This document shows positions 53,742 through 63,391 of a stretch of 64,000 nt of DNA, in pieces. The stretch is from positions 52,981,209 through 53,045,208 of the forward strand of contig CM043971.1 of assembly GCA_014529385.2 (NCBI GenBank), written 5' to 3'. The DNA comes from Adiantum capillus-veneris (lineage: Eukaryota > Streptophyta > Polypodiopsida > Polypodiales > Pteridaceae). The translations under genes and the position numbers were made by a program. The notes beneath the pieces were generated by a model. That model did not search any database, was not told where the DNA came from, and saw only the letters and a list, made by a program, of their open reading frames with translations. Within the stretch, counting starts at the first letter, position 1; each line of letters starts with the position of its first letter.

Positions 53742-55830
53742 TCCCTCTCACTTATCAACAGTTGTCCTCAACTGTAGAGATCCAACTGAATTGCCCGGAG
53801 AGAAACCGGAAAAATTTCAAATCTTGCTCAATGGTGAGTTGAGCTAGTCCTTTCTCAAAAGAGAACTTAGAAATTAAATTAAACAAAAATTCAATAATTC
53901 AATACTTACCTTACCGGTTCATGTCCTTCCTCTAGTACCTCGAGGATATCCTTCACCAATCATCAAACTTACGAGCCATGTAAGAACTCGTCATTCGCGT
54001 CTTTCCAACAGATCGGAAGTTTCCTCATCCAAGAATCTGTTGACTCAATTCCACCTTCTCAATTCCGAGAAGAATAATCCTCCTAGAAATGAATCTAGGT
54101 CTATGTCCTTGCGCTATTAGTCCCGAGGATATTAAACCTCTTATGTCCTCGCACATAGGGAATGCCCAAGTCATAGGGCATTAAGCTCGATGTCTTTCTT
54201 TCACAAATAGGGTTCGCTAAAGAAGGTTCTTGTTTTGGGCCGTCGCTCAACGTAGACAGACGGTTCTAATCCGAAGATTCCTTGTGCACGGCGGCACTTT
54301 CTTCTAATCTTTTTCTCCTGCGAGTTATTACCACCAGCAGTGTTTTCTCGACGCCCATTAGCATCTCTTCCTTACAAAATCATCAAAAATGATTTCACCT
54401 TGCAAGCATCAATGACGACTTGCAAAATCTCAAGCAGATAGGATTCTAGCCATAGCATTTTCTGAACATACATTCAAACCCGGTTCACAATAGAGCGAAC
54501 CCTCTTTGATTCTTAGGGATGTTCTCCCATATGTAATTCTTACCATTTTGAAACGGTTGGCGAATTATATTCTTACGAACAGAATAGTTCGAATTTATTC
54601 CAGGAGCGTGTAAATGCTACTTGACCTGCTCATGGAGAAACATATACCGCAACCAAAAGTTGCTACCGTAATGGTAAAAGCACATAGCGTACTCAATGAT
54701 CAACGACCATTAGAAAACCTCTTCTCCGTAGAGAAACTCAAATTCCTTCTACCGAACACATCCCAAATAGAGATTCTCGTTTCGGAATATCCTTGGCGCA
54801 AAAAGGCGCTCAAGAGAGTATAACAAACTCCCGTCCAGTTCCTTAGCATAGGTCTGCATCTTCGTGTGTTATCCATGTACTCAAAAGTGTACATAATTCC
54901 TAAGCTGTGTTAAAGTTTCGGTGAACCTGGGAGATTACATTCCCTTCGTAAGATCCTTAGAGCAAAGACGCTCAACTTGATGATCACTTGGCTCGATCTC
55001 AGAGCAAAACCCACTCATCAAATAATCTAGGATTTTAATCCTTGGATTCCTCCAACACAGGCCGTAGTCGTCACTTGTTCCTTCCCTCGTAAAGAGAGTG
55101 TTCATTCACTTGTGCAAAAAGCACTACCATATCTTCCCTTACCGGGCAGGGGGTGTGGGCTTAAAGAGTATTCAAGCTTAATGAAAGCTTTTCTTTTCTT
55201 GAAAGCTCAGAATGGTTCCTTCATAATTTCCTATCCGCAGTAGCAAGTAATCCGTTTGAGAATTACCGGATACCAGATCAATAGTTGACCTTCCGGCTAG
55301 TTAAGCAAACCATTTCATCTCAGAAAACAATGTTTCAATTTGATCCTGCTCTCATAAACACTCAAGAGTGGTAGTCCCGGTTAGACATAACCATATCTTG
55401 TGCAAAAGAGCAAACAAGCACAATGCACTTTATGATTTCCTCAAAGATGTAACTTTGATTGAAAACTTGCCCTCTCACTTAAAGTTCGAGGGTCTTCTAT
55501 TTAAAAACTCAGGAGTTAGATTGAATTCCCTTACTCCAAACCTTCTCCGGATAGCAACGTATCCTTCGAGGAGAGGTAACAAAATTCGACGTTTCTGTGT
55601 TCAATGGTTCTCATCCCACTGTGGGGATTAGATTCTATGTATAATGAGGTGTACACTTTCAGCTTGTATTGCTGACTCCACCATCCGCTGCAAAGTATCT
55701 TGCGGATGCATCTACAAAATTCGGGCAAAAAGTCCTTCGTTAAATTTTTTCATCTTTCCTTCCTCAGAGAGGATCAAGAATGGAGCTACCTTGGCAAGAG
55801 TGAACCACTACTTGCTTTGACTCACTCGTG
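53742..55830 (-). other. Element G interior, no pol recognised
   Basis: Begins with GTGAGAGGGA (reversed polypurine tract) next to the 3' LTR. The rest has short frames with many stops. I looked for YxDD, D-D-E and zinc-finger motifs on both strands and saw none I would trust. Confidence 0.5.
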
Positions 55831-56290
55831 TTCCTATTGGGCAAACCAATCCGAATCTTCTTGAATGTCTTCCTCAAAGCGTAGAGGAAAAAAATTTGTC
55901 CGAAAATTCAGCCTTGAATTGAATCCAAGTCTTGTTGTAAGTTCCTTGCAAAGCTTTGGTACACCACCAAGTACTTGCAATCCCCCTTGAGGTGTTTGGT
56001 CACATGCCTCACCTTCGACGCTTCTCAGAAATGTTTGCAAAGGCAACTTCAAACTGTTGAATGAAAGTTGTAGCTTTCGGGACATCTTCCCTTCCGTCAA
56101 AAGTATCAAACTTAATCGGAGTGTTCTGAGGTCTAAAGACCTTCTTCATATCCTTCCCGGAATGACGGGATTTCATGGCTATGGTTCTGGATTGATGTTC
56201 ATGTATATTTTCTAGATTCTGAAGGATCTCGAGCATTCCGCTCCTTGGATTCTCTAGGTTCTTGACCATCATGCTCTTGTCGCCCTCTCA
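55831..56290 (-). pseudogene. Element G gag-like region
   Basis: The minus-strand frame contains I-K-F-D-T-F-D-G-R and A-T-T-F-I-Q-Q-F-E-V-A-F, matching the gag core of elements C and K. A second frame has F-F-P-L-R-F-E-E-D-I-Q-E-D. It lies close to the primer-binding site, as gag should. Confidence 0.68.
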
Positions 56291-56479
56291 GAGAATCCCA
56301 AGTCTTGTGTCGACTTCTTGGAGAGAGGAAAAAAAAATTCCCAACTCTGCAAGCTTTTCCTGCAGGACTTAGGTTTCCGCCTGCTTACTTCTCTCTTGGC
56401 TTGTCATGGCTTCTTCCCGTATCTTCCCAGAGTCGTCCTCCTTTACAGAGAAAGAGAGGAGACCATGCTCTGATATCAC

Positions 56480-56573
56480 TGTCACAAACGGGAGCGCATA
56501 ACAATATAAAATATACTCTAATAAATAGAATTTATCACTTAATACTGAAGCCAAAGGATATAGAGAGAAATAA

Positions 56574-56639
<66 letters not shown>

Positions 56640-58007
56640 CAGTACTGGGGACAGAAGATGGGCTGGTCCCCCCCCTTAAAGAGAATCCTTTATTAGGGAG
56701 AATCTTTTTACAAGCACGAGAACAGGAGAAAACCCCTCCATTCTAAATCTCTGACTCGATGGTCGTTCCTTCCCATAAGGGAAATCCGAGAGATGAGCTC
56801 TCGATCCTTTTTTCGTCTGTACTCGGAGTCGAGACTCCGCAGACAATTTCCGAATTCCGTTCCCGGAATTCCCAAGCGTAGGCCGAAGCCTTCTCGCTTC
56901 TCCTTCGCGATGAAGTACCTGTAAACACACACGCAAACACGCGACAACAATTCGTACGATGAATCCACAATAGATACCTGTCGCTCTTTCGCGGGAAAAG
57001 CGACTTCCGTGCTTCGTAGTCTCGCGATCTCTTGCGTTATCTGGCGGCAGAGTCTTCTCTTGCTGGCGTTGGTAACTCCTTTTCTGTGAGGGCATGTGGT
57101 GCTTTTATAACTCCTTGTCCACGGCAGGAATAGCTACTCGCGTAGAGATCGCGGCCGTTTTATTTATTTTTTTCGTTTTTTTTTTTTGTTCTACCCGAAA
57201 TAGGGAGAGAGAATTCGTTGGCTGATGTGTTGCCTTATTTATCAGATGGCTGCCCACTTATTAAATGGACGGCCGGCGTATTTTAAAAATAGTCTGAATC
57301 TCCCAAAAACTCAATAAAACCTTATAAGTTAAAAACAATGCTTTCACAGTACTTCCCAGGCGTCCCTGGATGCAATCACATGCACGAATGCAATGCAAAC
57401 ATAGATTCCTCGCAGGAAAGCGTTTGCTCTTCCTGGAAAACTCGTTAAAATTTTCCGCTTTTTAAGAAAAGCTTCTCAGAACCCATCTTTATTCTTGTGC
57501 TTGCGTCTTTACGCGTATTCCTCTTTTCCAGTTCGGATTTCCTCTCGACTATGGATATCCCCTTTCCGATGCACCCGTCACCCACCTTGTGACGCATCAG
57601 GAATACCCATCACCTAGTCCTTTCCTACCGAAACTTACGGTACAATCCCCTTCACGATGCTCTATGTCACCCATCCTATGACGCATCAGAGATGTCCGTT
57701 CCCGGATGGTCGGATACTTCGTACTGATGCTCCCTGTCACCCATCCGATGTGACGCATCAGAAGTATCCGTTCCTAGTGGCCTTACAGGTATTCCCTTTC
57801 ACAGTGCTCCTATCATTACTTTGAATGACGCACTAGGGATACTCTGTACTCGGATGTCTCCAGTGAGAAAAACCCTCTCGCTTAAAATTCCAATAATTCA
57901 TTTAGAATTATTTTTCTTGGTGTTCCAAGCGAGAAAACCCTCTCACTTATAAATCCAATAATTCATTTAGAATTATTTTCCTGTCAGATAAAGCCAATTT
58001 AGCAACA
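56480..58007 (-). repeat. Element G 5' LTR (1528 bp)
   Basis: The full-length version of the LTR, including 56898-57455, which is missing in the left copy, and an AG tract at 56574-56630. The TGACGCA units recur at 57574-57840. Confidence 0.88.
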
Positions 58008-59148
58008 TCCGAGGCCCCCCCGTTCCTGTTCCGTGTAACTATGGTGTCTAGGCTCACTTCAAAGTCATCCAAGTCCCCTCGCCGCACTCAATAAATGGGT
58101 GGATACTAGGAAACTAACTCGATGGAGGCAGAGTGCCAAGGTGCAAGAAGAGATCCAAGATCCTCTCCCCAAGTCCATGGAGATGCTCTTGTGTAAGCAA
58201 GTGATCTGCGTGTCGAGGTCAAGTGGTAGGTGTCTGTCCATGCAATATGGTGTTGTCCTCTCTAGGAATGTCGGAATCCCATATGCCATGAGCATGGCCA
58301 TATCTTGCGTGAACTCTTGTGATGAGTGCATCGGTGTGTCCATAGCAAACCACAAGTCACCACCCCCTCTGGAGTGCACAACCGCCGAATGATGGCTGGA
58401 ATGAATGGATCATCAAGCCGATGTCGAAGATACCATGTACTACAACAGTCACTGAGAGACTACACGGACCACCACCGGATGGTGTCTTGTAACTCCATCC
58501 TCTGTGAAAAACATAAGCCATGTGGCTGCTGTCCACTCAAAAATACAACTGCGAGGTGATGAAAACGCTGCTGTCCAGCGATTTTCAGCGTGCTCGTGCG
58601 CTCCCGGCAGGGTCCGGAGCGGTGCAGAGGGTCAAGGGAGGGTGGGTAATCAATGTAACAACCCTTGGTGGGCTGAAAACAGAGAAAAAACAGCAGGTGT
58701 AAATGGCTGAAATCTGTAGATCTGAAGAGGAACTGCACCGGCAATGCACCGGATGCAAGGCCGTGTGTCGTAAACAAGATCTATAGAGGGTTGATGCTGG
58801 TGCTGCCCCTTATGCAAAAACGCTGCAACCTGCCAAAAACGCAGCTGCTCCCCAAAAATGCAAATAGGTTGGGCTGGTTTTCCGTGACAAAAGAGCCCAA
58901 AAAGTGGGGCGCTTGCTGCCAAAAGCAAAAACGCTGGCTTGATCTGCAAAAAACGCAAGTGGAGGGAGGTCCTATGTGATGAAAAACTCCAAATTTCGCC
59001 GCTTGCCTGGCTTTTTGCAAAACGCTGGCAGATTTTGCTCCAATTGCAGAAACGTTGGCTGTTGCTGATCTTGGGAGAAGTTCCTGATGCGGAGATGCGC
59101 CTTGGATCATCGAGAGCCTGAAGCTGCCGATACCATGTGATGCCTGAG
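58008..59148 (-). other. Element E interior, right part
   Basis: About 1.1 kb between nested G and E's primer-binding site. Short frames on both strands show no recognisable gag or pol. It contains repeated GCAAAAACGC-like words at 58810-59050 (AAAAACGC several times). Confidence 0.5.
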
Positions 59149-59159
59149 CTCTGATACCA

Positions 59160-59178
59160 TGTGAGAGTGCACGTGTGC

Positions 59179-59250
<72 letters not shown>

Positions 59251-59559
59251 ACAAACGCTAGATGTGAAAGAGGGGGCGATCAGCCCCCCCACTGACCATA
59301 GACAGAAAACGCCAATGAATGGCTGTGTACAGATGATATGTGGGTACCCCCCCATGGCTCCATATATAGGTGCCCAAGGAGGGGGTCGATCAGCGCCAGA
59401 AAATGCTCCACGACCCAGCATAACAAAAAAGGAATATAAGGGCGCCCGGACAAAGTGGGCGGCCGGTCCAGACGATAGGTGGCCGGACGATGCAGTCTGT
59501 ATGCATATGCAAAGGGTGGCCAGCCTGGAGGCACACTAGCCATACACGTATGCCCTAGA
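59160..59559 (-). repeat. Element E 5' LTR (400 bp)
   Basis: Starts TGTGAGAGTGCACGTG, has one AG tract (59180-59249) and a TATATA at about 59362, and ends GTATGCCCTAGA. Confidence 0.75.
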
Positions 59560-59850
59560 CCTGTGTGTGAAGCAGCAGAGTGGTGTAAATCTAACACTTG
59601 TGACGTACCCCTCTCTTGAAAGAATTGTAATCGCCCTTGATTACACATGCAAAAACAGCCAAAGGACAGAAACTAACTCAATAGACACTAAGTACGCAGG
59701 TACCAACTCCACAAATCCAACACTTTTACAAAGACATCAATCATTGATCAGGTTCAGATCACGTTTCTGCCGAGGGTCTCAGATACAAATGATGATTATT
59801 GTAACTATTTAGCAATCATATCCAGACTGCGCTTATCTTTTCATGGATGT
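59560..59850 (-). repeat. Element H LTR end, polypurine tract and 3' interior
   Basis: CCTGT...CACTTGTGACG (to 59605) completes the H LTR. TACCCCTCTCTTGAAAG (59606-59622) is its reversed polypurine tract, and the next 220 bp match the 3' interior of elements B and C. H is then cut by LTR I at 59851. Confidence 0.7.
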
Positions 59851-60423
59851 TGTCACAAGTTGGTGATGTGGCATGCACAATGTGAGGAAATGGCAGAGAG
59901 GACAAGGGGTTAAGAGTTTTTTTAACACTTACCCAGAAGATCTAAACCCAGAGATGTGGCCAAGGGGCCCAAGGGATTATGTTTAAAACCTAACCCCTGC
60001 CAACTTGAAGAGCACCGGCGGAGGGGCCTAAACCCTAAAGAATAAAAAATGTAGATGTTGCTGCAAATTTTTGAAATTTGCGTTGACATGTTGACGTGGC
60101 AAGTTTTATGGAATTCCGCGAATTGCTTTGGCTGATCTGGGCAGGTTTTGCACATGCTTTTGGGGTTGAGTGCTTTTGGAAGAGCTTGTGGGGGCTCTGG
60201 TTAGGGCCATCCTTTAGGAGAGCATCTAGACGCAGAGTCTCAGAGAGAGCTAGACCCTCGGGGAGCTGTAACTTTGCAAAGCAATAATAAAGAAATATCG
60301 AGAGGGGCGCAGTCTTTGGGGACAGAACTCTGTTGTTCTGTGACGACTCTCCTTCTCTCTCTCTACATATATATATTCAAGTTCAGTTATTTGTAGATTT
60401 TGTTCGTGTGTTGCTATTGATTT
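59851..60423 (+). repeat. LTR I, gypsy lineage
   Basis: Starts TGTCACAAGTTGGTGATGTGGC. Contains GAGAGCATCTAGACGCAGAG, the conserved block (60287-60324) and a CT/TA tract. It ends at about ...GCTATTGATTT where LTR J begins immediately. It is the same family as the H LTR in opposite orientation. No primer-binding site follows. Confidence 0.72.
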
Positions 60424-61001
60424 TGTCACAAATTGATGACGTGGCATGCTATAGCGGAACAGAGGATTTATAAATTGTTCCAACTTATAGGATCCCATCT
60501 GATGGGGCCCTAGGGACACTAAAAGACATGCGGGCTGTTGTCGTACAAAATTCCCGAAAAAATGCGCTGCTAAGCTGACATGGCAATCTGTACGGAAATC
60601 TCTACAATTTGCGTTGTTGTGTTGACGTGGCAGTTCGTACATATTTCCGCAAGTAGCGCTGGTTGCTTTTGGGCCAACTGCTTTTGAGTTTGTAGCTTTT
60701 GGATATAACTGCTTTTCCATGGCCAAGGGCCTTTAAATAAGTCCCTTGGGCTCTCTGACTCATATAGTGCTCACGAGCTGGTGAGCAGAGGAGACCCACG
60801 GGCATCTATATCAGCTCATTTATTAAGAAAAAAAGAAATACCGAAAGGGGCGCCAATCTTTGGGGCCAATCTCTCTTGGCGCAAAACTACGCCAGGCCAT
60901 GTCGACTCAAATTAACTGTGAATACGTTTGTGGGTTATTTTTAAGTGATTCTCTCGTGTGTCGCGACAGTTTCTCGACTTGGGGTGTCCAAGTTTGTTTC
61001 A
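60424..61001 (+). repeat. Gypsy J 5' LTR (578 bp)
   Basis: TGTCACAAATTGATGACGTGGC at the tip, conserved block at 60834-60870, end TGTTTCA. Confidence 0.82.
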
Positions 61002-61018
61002 GTGGTATGAGAACTCAA

Positions 61019-61740
61019 TCGATTTCTTTTCCATCAGGAAATGTGATCCCTTTTCACACGACACACTTGGATTCTGGCAAGAAACAAACGAACCCTCCCT
61101 ACACTTCTGGGACGGGGGACAGTACGGGAAATTCGAATGGATCAGAAAAAGGGCCACCTTGGTCTACAAAGTATCAATTTATGGAGAAGCAACGTCAATA
61201 GCAAGTTGATGATTGTGCAAAGCAGATGCTCCAGTTTGCAAAGGATCCAAGTATGCCAAATTTTTGACCTGACACCCGATTGATGAAGTGCATACACACC
61301 GGCAGGAAGCCAATCACACACCAATCAAATCAGCCCTCAAGACCCCTCCTACTCCAAGGATGTTTACTGAAGAAGATCTTGATGATGTTGTCGAAAGATG
61401 AGTCAGCTAGCTTTTGGGGGTGAAGAAAGAAATGAAGAAGCACAATAATGGGATTGACTACCTCAGTTATTTGGACCGTCAATCTTCTGTTGCAAATGCA
61501 AGAAAGCAGAAGAAGCATGTTCGCTTCACAGAACTGTCTAGTTCATCTTCTTCTAATAGTTCAGATAGCTCTTCCTCTTCGGACGAGGACAAGAAGGGCA
61601 AGAAACGAGGAAAGAATCAGAGATTTGGAAAGAACAAGAAGAAGAACAGATCACACTGCAAATCTCGACATGTTTCTGACAATATTGATGAGGATTCGTC
61701 CTCTTCTGAGAGTTCGGACTCCAATGGCCACGATCTTTTG
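61019..61740 (+). pseudogene. Gypsy J gag
   Basis: Short frames near the start, then V-K-K-E-M-K-K, S-Y-L-D-R-Q-S-S-V-A-N-A-R-K-Q-K-K-H-V-R-F, a Ser-rich run with S-S-S-D-E-D-K-K-G-K-K, and E-D-S-S-S-S-E-S-S-D-S. This is the same basic/Ser/acid layout as the gag of C and D. The gag core and knuckle are missing because the next bases belong to RT. Confidence 0.75.
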
Positions 61741-62104
61741 TGGGCACTTTCTTTGACGACATAATAGTCTTCTCCAAGAATGAAGCGGACATTATCTGCT
61801 ACAATTCTTTCAAGCACTGTGGAAGCATAAATTGGTCATCAATGCAAAAAAGAGCTACATTTCTTGGGACACATTGTCTCAGCAGAAGGAGTGGAGATGG
61901 ACCCAGCCAAAATTGACACTATCCGTGATTGGCCTAACCTAAAGAATGTTCACGAAGTTGGAAGCTTTTTGGGCTTGTGCTCTTACTACCGACGGTTCAT
62001 TTGGAAGTTTGCAGAGATAGGTTCACCTTTGTATTTACTAACTTAAAAAGGAGTCCCTTTTACGTGGGGACTGACAGAGGTGACTACTTTTTACACTTTG
62101 AAAG
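61741..62104 (+). pseudogene. Gypsy J reverse transcriptase fragment
   Basis: Begins at [13 protein letters not shown], the RT active site, with no fingers domain before it. It continues [32 protein letters not shown], then a TAA and T-E-V-T-T-F. Confidence 0.85.
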
Positions 62105-62767
62105 AAGGTAAGAGGCACAGTTGGCCGAGCATCTTGAGCATGCCACAGATGGCGAACCGCTGTCTTGCAGCTGGGTCAACTTCCAAGACAAGCTCAAGGC
62201 GCGTTTCATGCCATTGCAATACCTTGATCGGTTGACGATACCTTAAGGTATTTTGCAGATTGGTGTGCAATTGTGTAAGTCAGATGACGATAGCAAGGAG
62301 GCTCTCCTCGTTGGTTTGGACGAGTACATCAAATACGATGTAGAAGTCTTAGACCCTAGTGACTACAGTGCCGCTTTAAGGATAGCTCTTAAGCAAGAAA
62401 TGAAGCACAACAACGGTAAGCCGAAGGAGAACAAGTCAAGTACCTCGCAGAACCAACAGAATCAATGGTAAGGACCACACTACCTCTTCTTCTACACCTA
62501 GAGTTCAGAACTCTTCACCTAACAGTGATAATACAGGAAATGCTAAAACTCAAGAAACCCCTAAGTTGACACCTTATGAAAAATCTGCTCAAGGAATAGT
62601 AAGAGGTTGGTTGTAAGTCTTGAAGAACAAACCGAGTATGGAAAGGAAGAAGGGAGATGTTTTAAGTGCCACACTAAGGTCACTTGGAAAGAGATTGTCC
62701 TAAGAAAGAACCCACAAAAGGATCCACAGATCCCACATCTTCTGGTATTGTCTCATGAAGTGTGTTA
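62105..62767 (+). pseudogene. Gag fragment of another gypsy family
   Basis: W-V-N-F-Q-D-K-L-K-A-R-F-M-P-L, then L-L-V-G-L-D-E-Y-I-K-Y-D-V, a Gln/Asn/Lys-rich stretch (62400-62470) and, with stops, G-R-C-F-K-C-H near 62655, a partial zinc knuckle. It differs from the gag of C and D and is joined to J's pol without an LTR between. Confidence 0.62.
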
Positions 62768-63318
62768 TGTCACAAAGTGATGACGTGGCGGACAGCAGAA
62801 ACCCTAAAATTCTTGCAAACCCTAATTTTTGCCGGAAACCCTAATTTCCGGAAATCGCGGAGGCGGATTATTATAAAAAAAAAAAAAGGAAAATGATGAG
62901 CGACGCAAATTTCGCTTTTTCTCTACTTAAATGAGAAAGAGAGAGAGAATGCTTTTGCTTTCATGTTTTGACTCTCTGTGAGAGTGAGAGAGAGAGAGAG
63001 CAATTGCTTTTGATTTGAAGCTTTTGGGGCTCTGCTTTTGGGCATCCCTTGTAACCTTTAAATTAGTGGTGAGGGCCTCACTTCTCAGAGCATCTGGACA
63101 CAGAGTCTGAGAGTGAATCCCAACCCACTCTCTTGTACTTTGAACTGATTAATATAAAAAGAAATACCGAAAGGGGCGCCAGTCTTTGGGGCCAATATCT
63201 CTAGGCATGGAACTCCGCCGGGCCAGTGCAAATCTATTGTGATCTGTGAATTGTTTTGAAGTGGTTATTTGGTGCTGTCGCGGTTGATTCTTGACTTGGA
63301 GTGTCCAAGTTGGTTACA
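62768..63318 (+). repeat. Gypsy D 5' LTR
   Basis: TGTCACAAAGTGATGACGTGG...GGTTACA; conserved block at 63160-63197. Confidence 0.92.
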
Positions 63319-63319
63319 G

Positions 63320-63331
63320 TGGTATCAGAGC
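63320..63331 (+). promoter_or_regulatory. Gypsy D primer-binding site
   Basis: TGGTATCAGAGC, exact initiator tRNA-Met type. Confidence 0.95.
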
Positions 63332-63391
63332 ACGGCAGATTTCTCTTCTACGGGAAATCCGATCCCCGAATTTTTTTTTTCCGCGGCACCT

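Larger units (their letters stand above)
52814..58007 (-). mobile_element. Element G, LTR element nested in E
   Basis: LTRs at 52814-53741 and 56480-58007 begin TGTCACAAACGGGAGCGC and end TTTAGCAACA (plus sense). Flanks are TCCAA (52809-52813) and TCCGA (58008-58012), a duplication with one transition. The reversed primer-binding site (GCTCTGATATCA, 56468-56479) next to the right LTR fixes the minus orientation. The 2.7-kb interior has gag-like frames near the primer site but no RT or integrase that I can recognise, so it is likely a large non-autonomous derivative. Confidence 0.85.
51338..59559 (-). mobile_element. Element E, a non-coding LTR element interrupted by G
   Basis: Repeats at 51338-52116 and 59160-59559 begin TGTGAGAGTGCACGTG and end GTATGCCCTAGA. 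A reversed primer-binding site (CTCTGATACCA, 59149-59159) abuts the right copy, so E runs on the minus strand. Flanks are CTTGT (51333-51337) and CCTGT (59560-59564), an imperfect 5-bp duplication within the H LTR. Apart from nested G, its own internal part is only about 1.85 kb and I recognise no gag or pol, so it is probably non-autonomous. The end ...CTAGA is not the usual ...CA. Confidence 0.68.
60424..62767 (+). mobile_element. Gypsy J, deletion chimera
   Basis: 5' LTR 60424-61001, primer-binding site TGGTATGAGAAC (61003-61014), gag, then a direct jump from the gag Ser-rich region into RT at about 61740. After the start of RNase H there is a second jump into gag of a different gypsy family at about 62105. 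It ends where LTR D starts. No 3' LTR of its own is seen. Confidence 0.75.

Noticed and set aside
54600-54900. Possible RNase H or pol remnant inside element G
   Set aside because: Short frames on both strands were tried against RT, RNase H and integrase motifs; no catalytic pattern could be lined up.
58065-58777. ORFs on both strands in the interior of element E
   Set aside because: Overlapping frames on both strands with no family motif; treated as non-coding interior.
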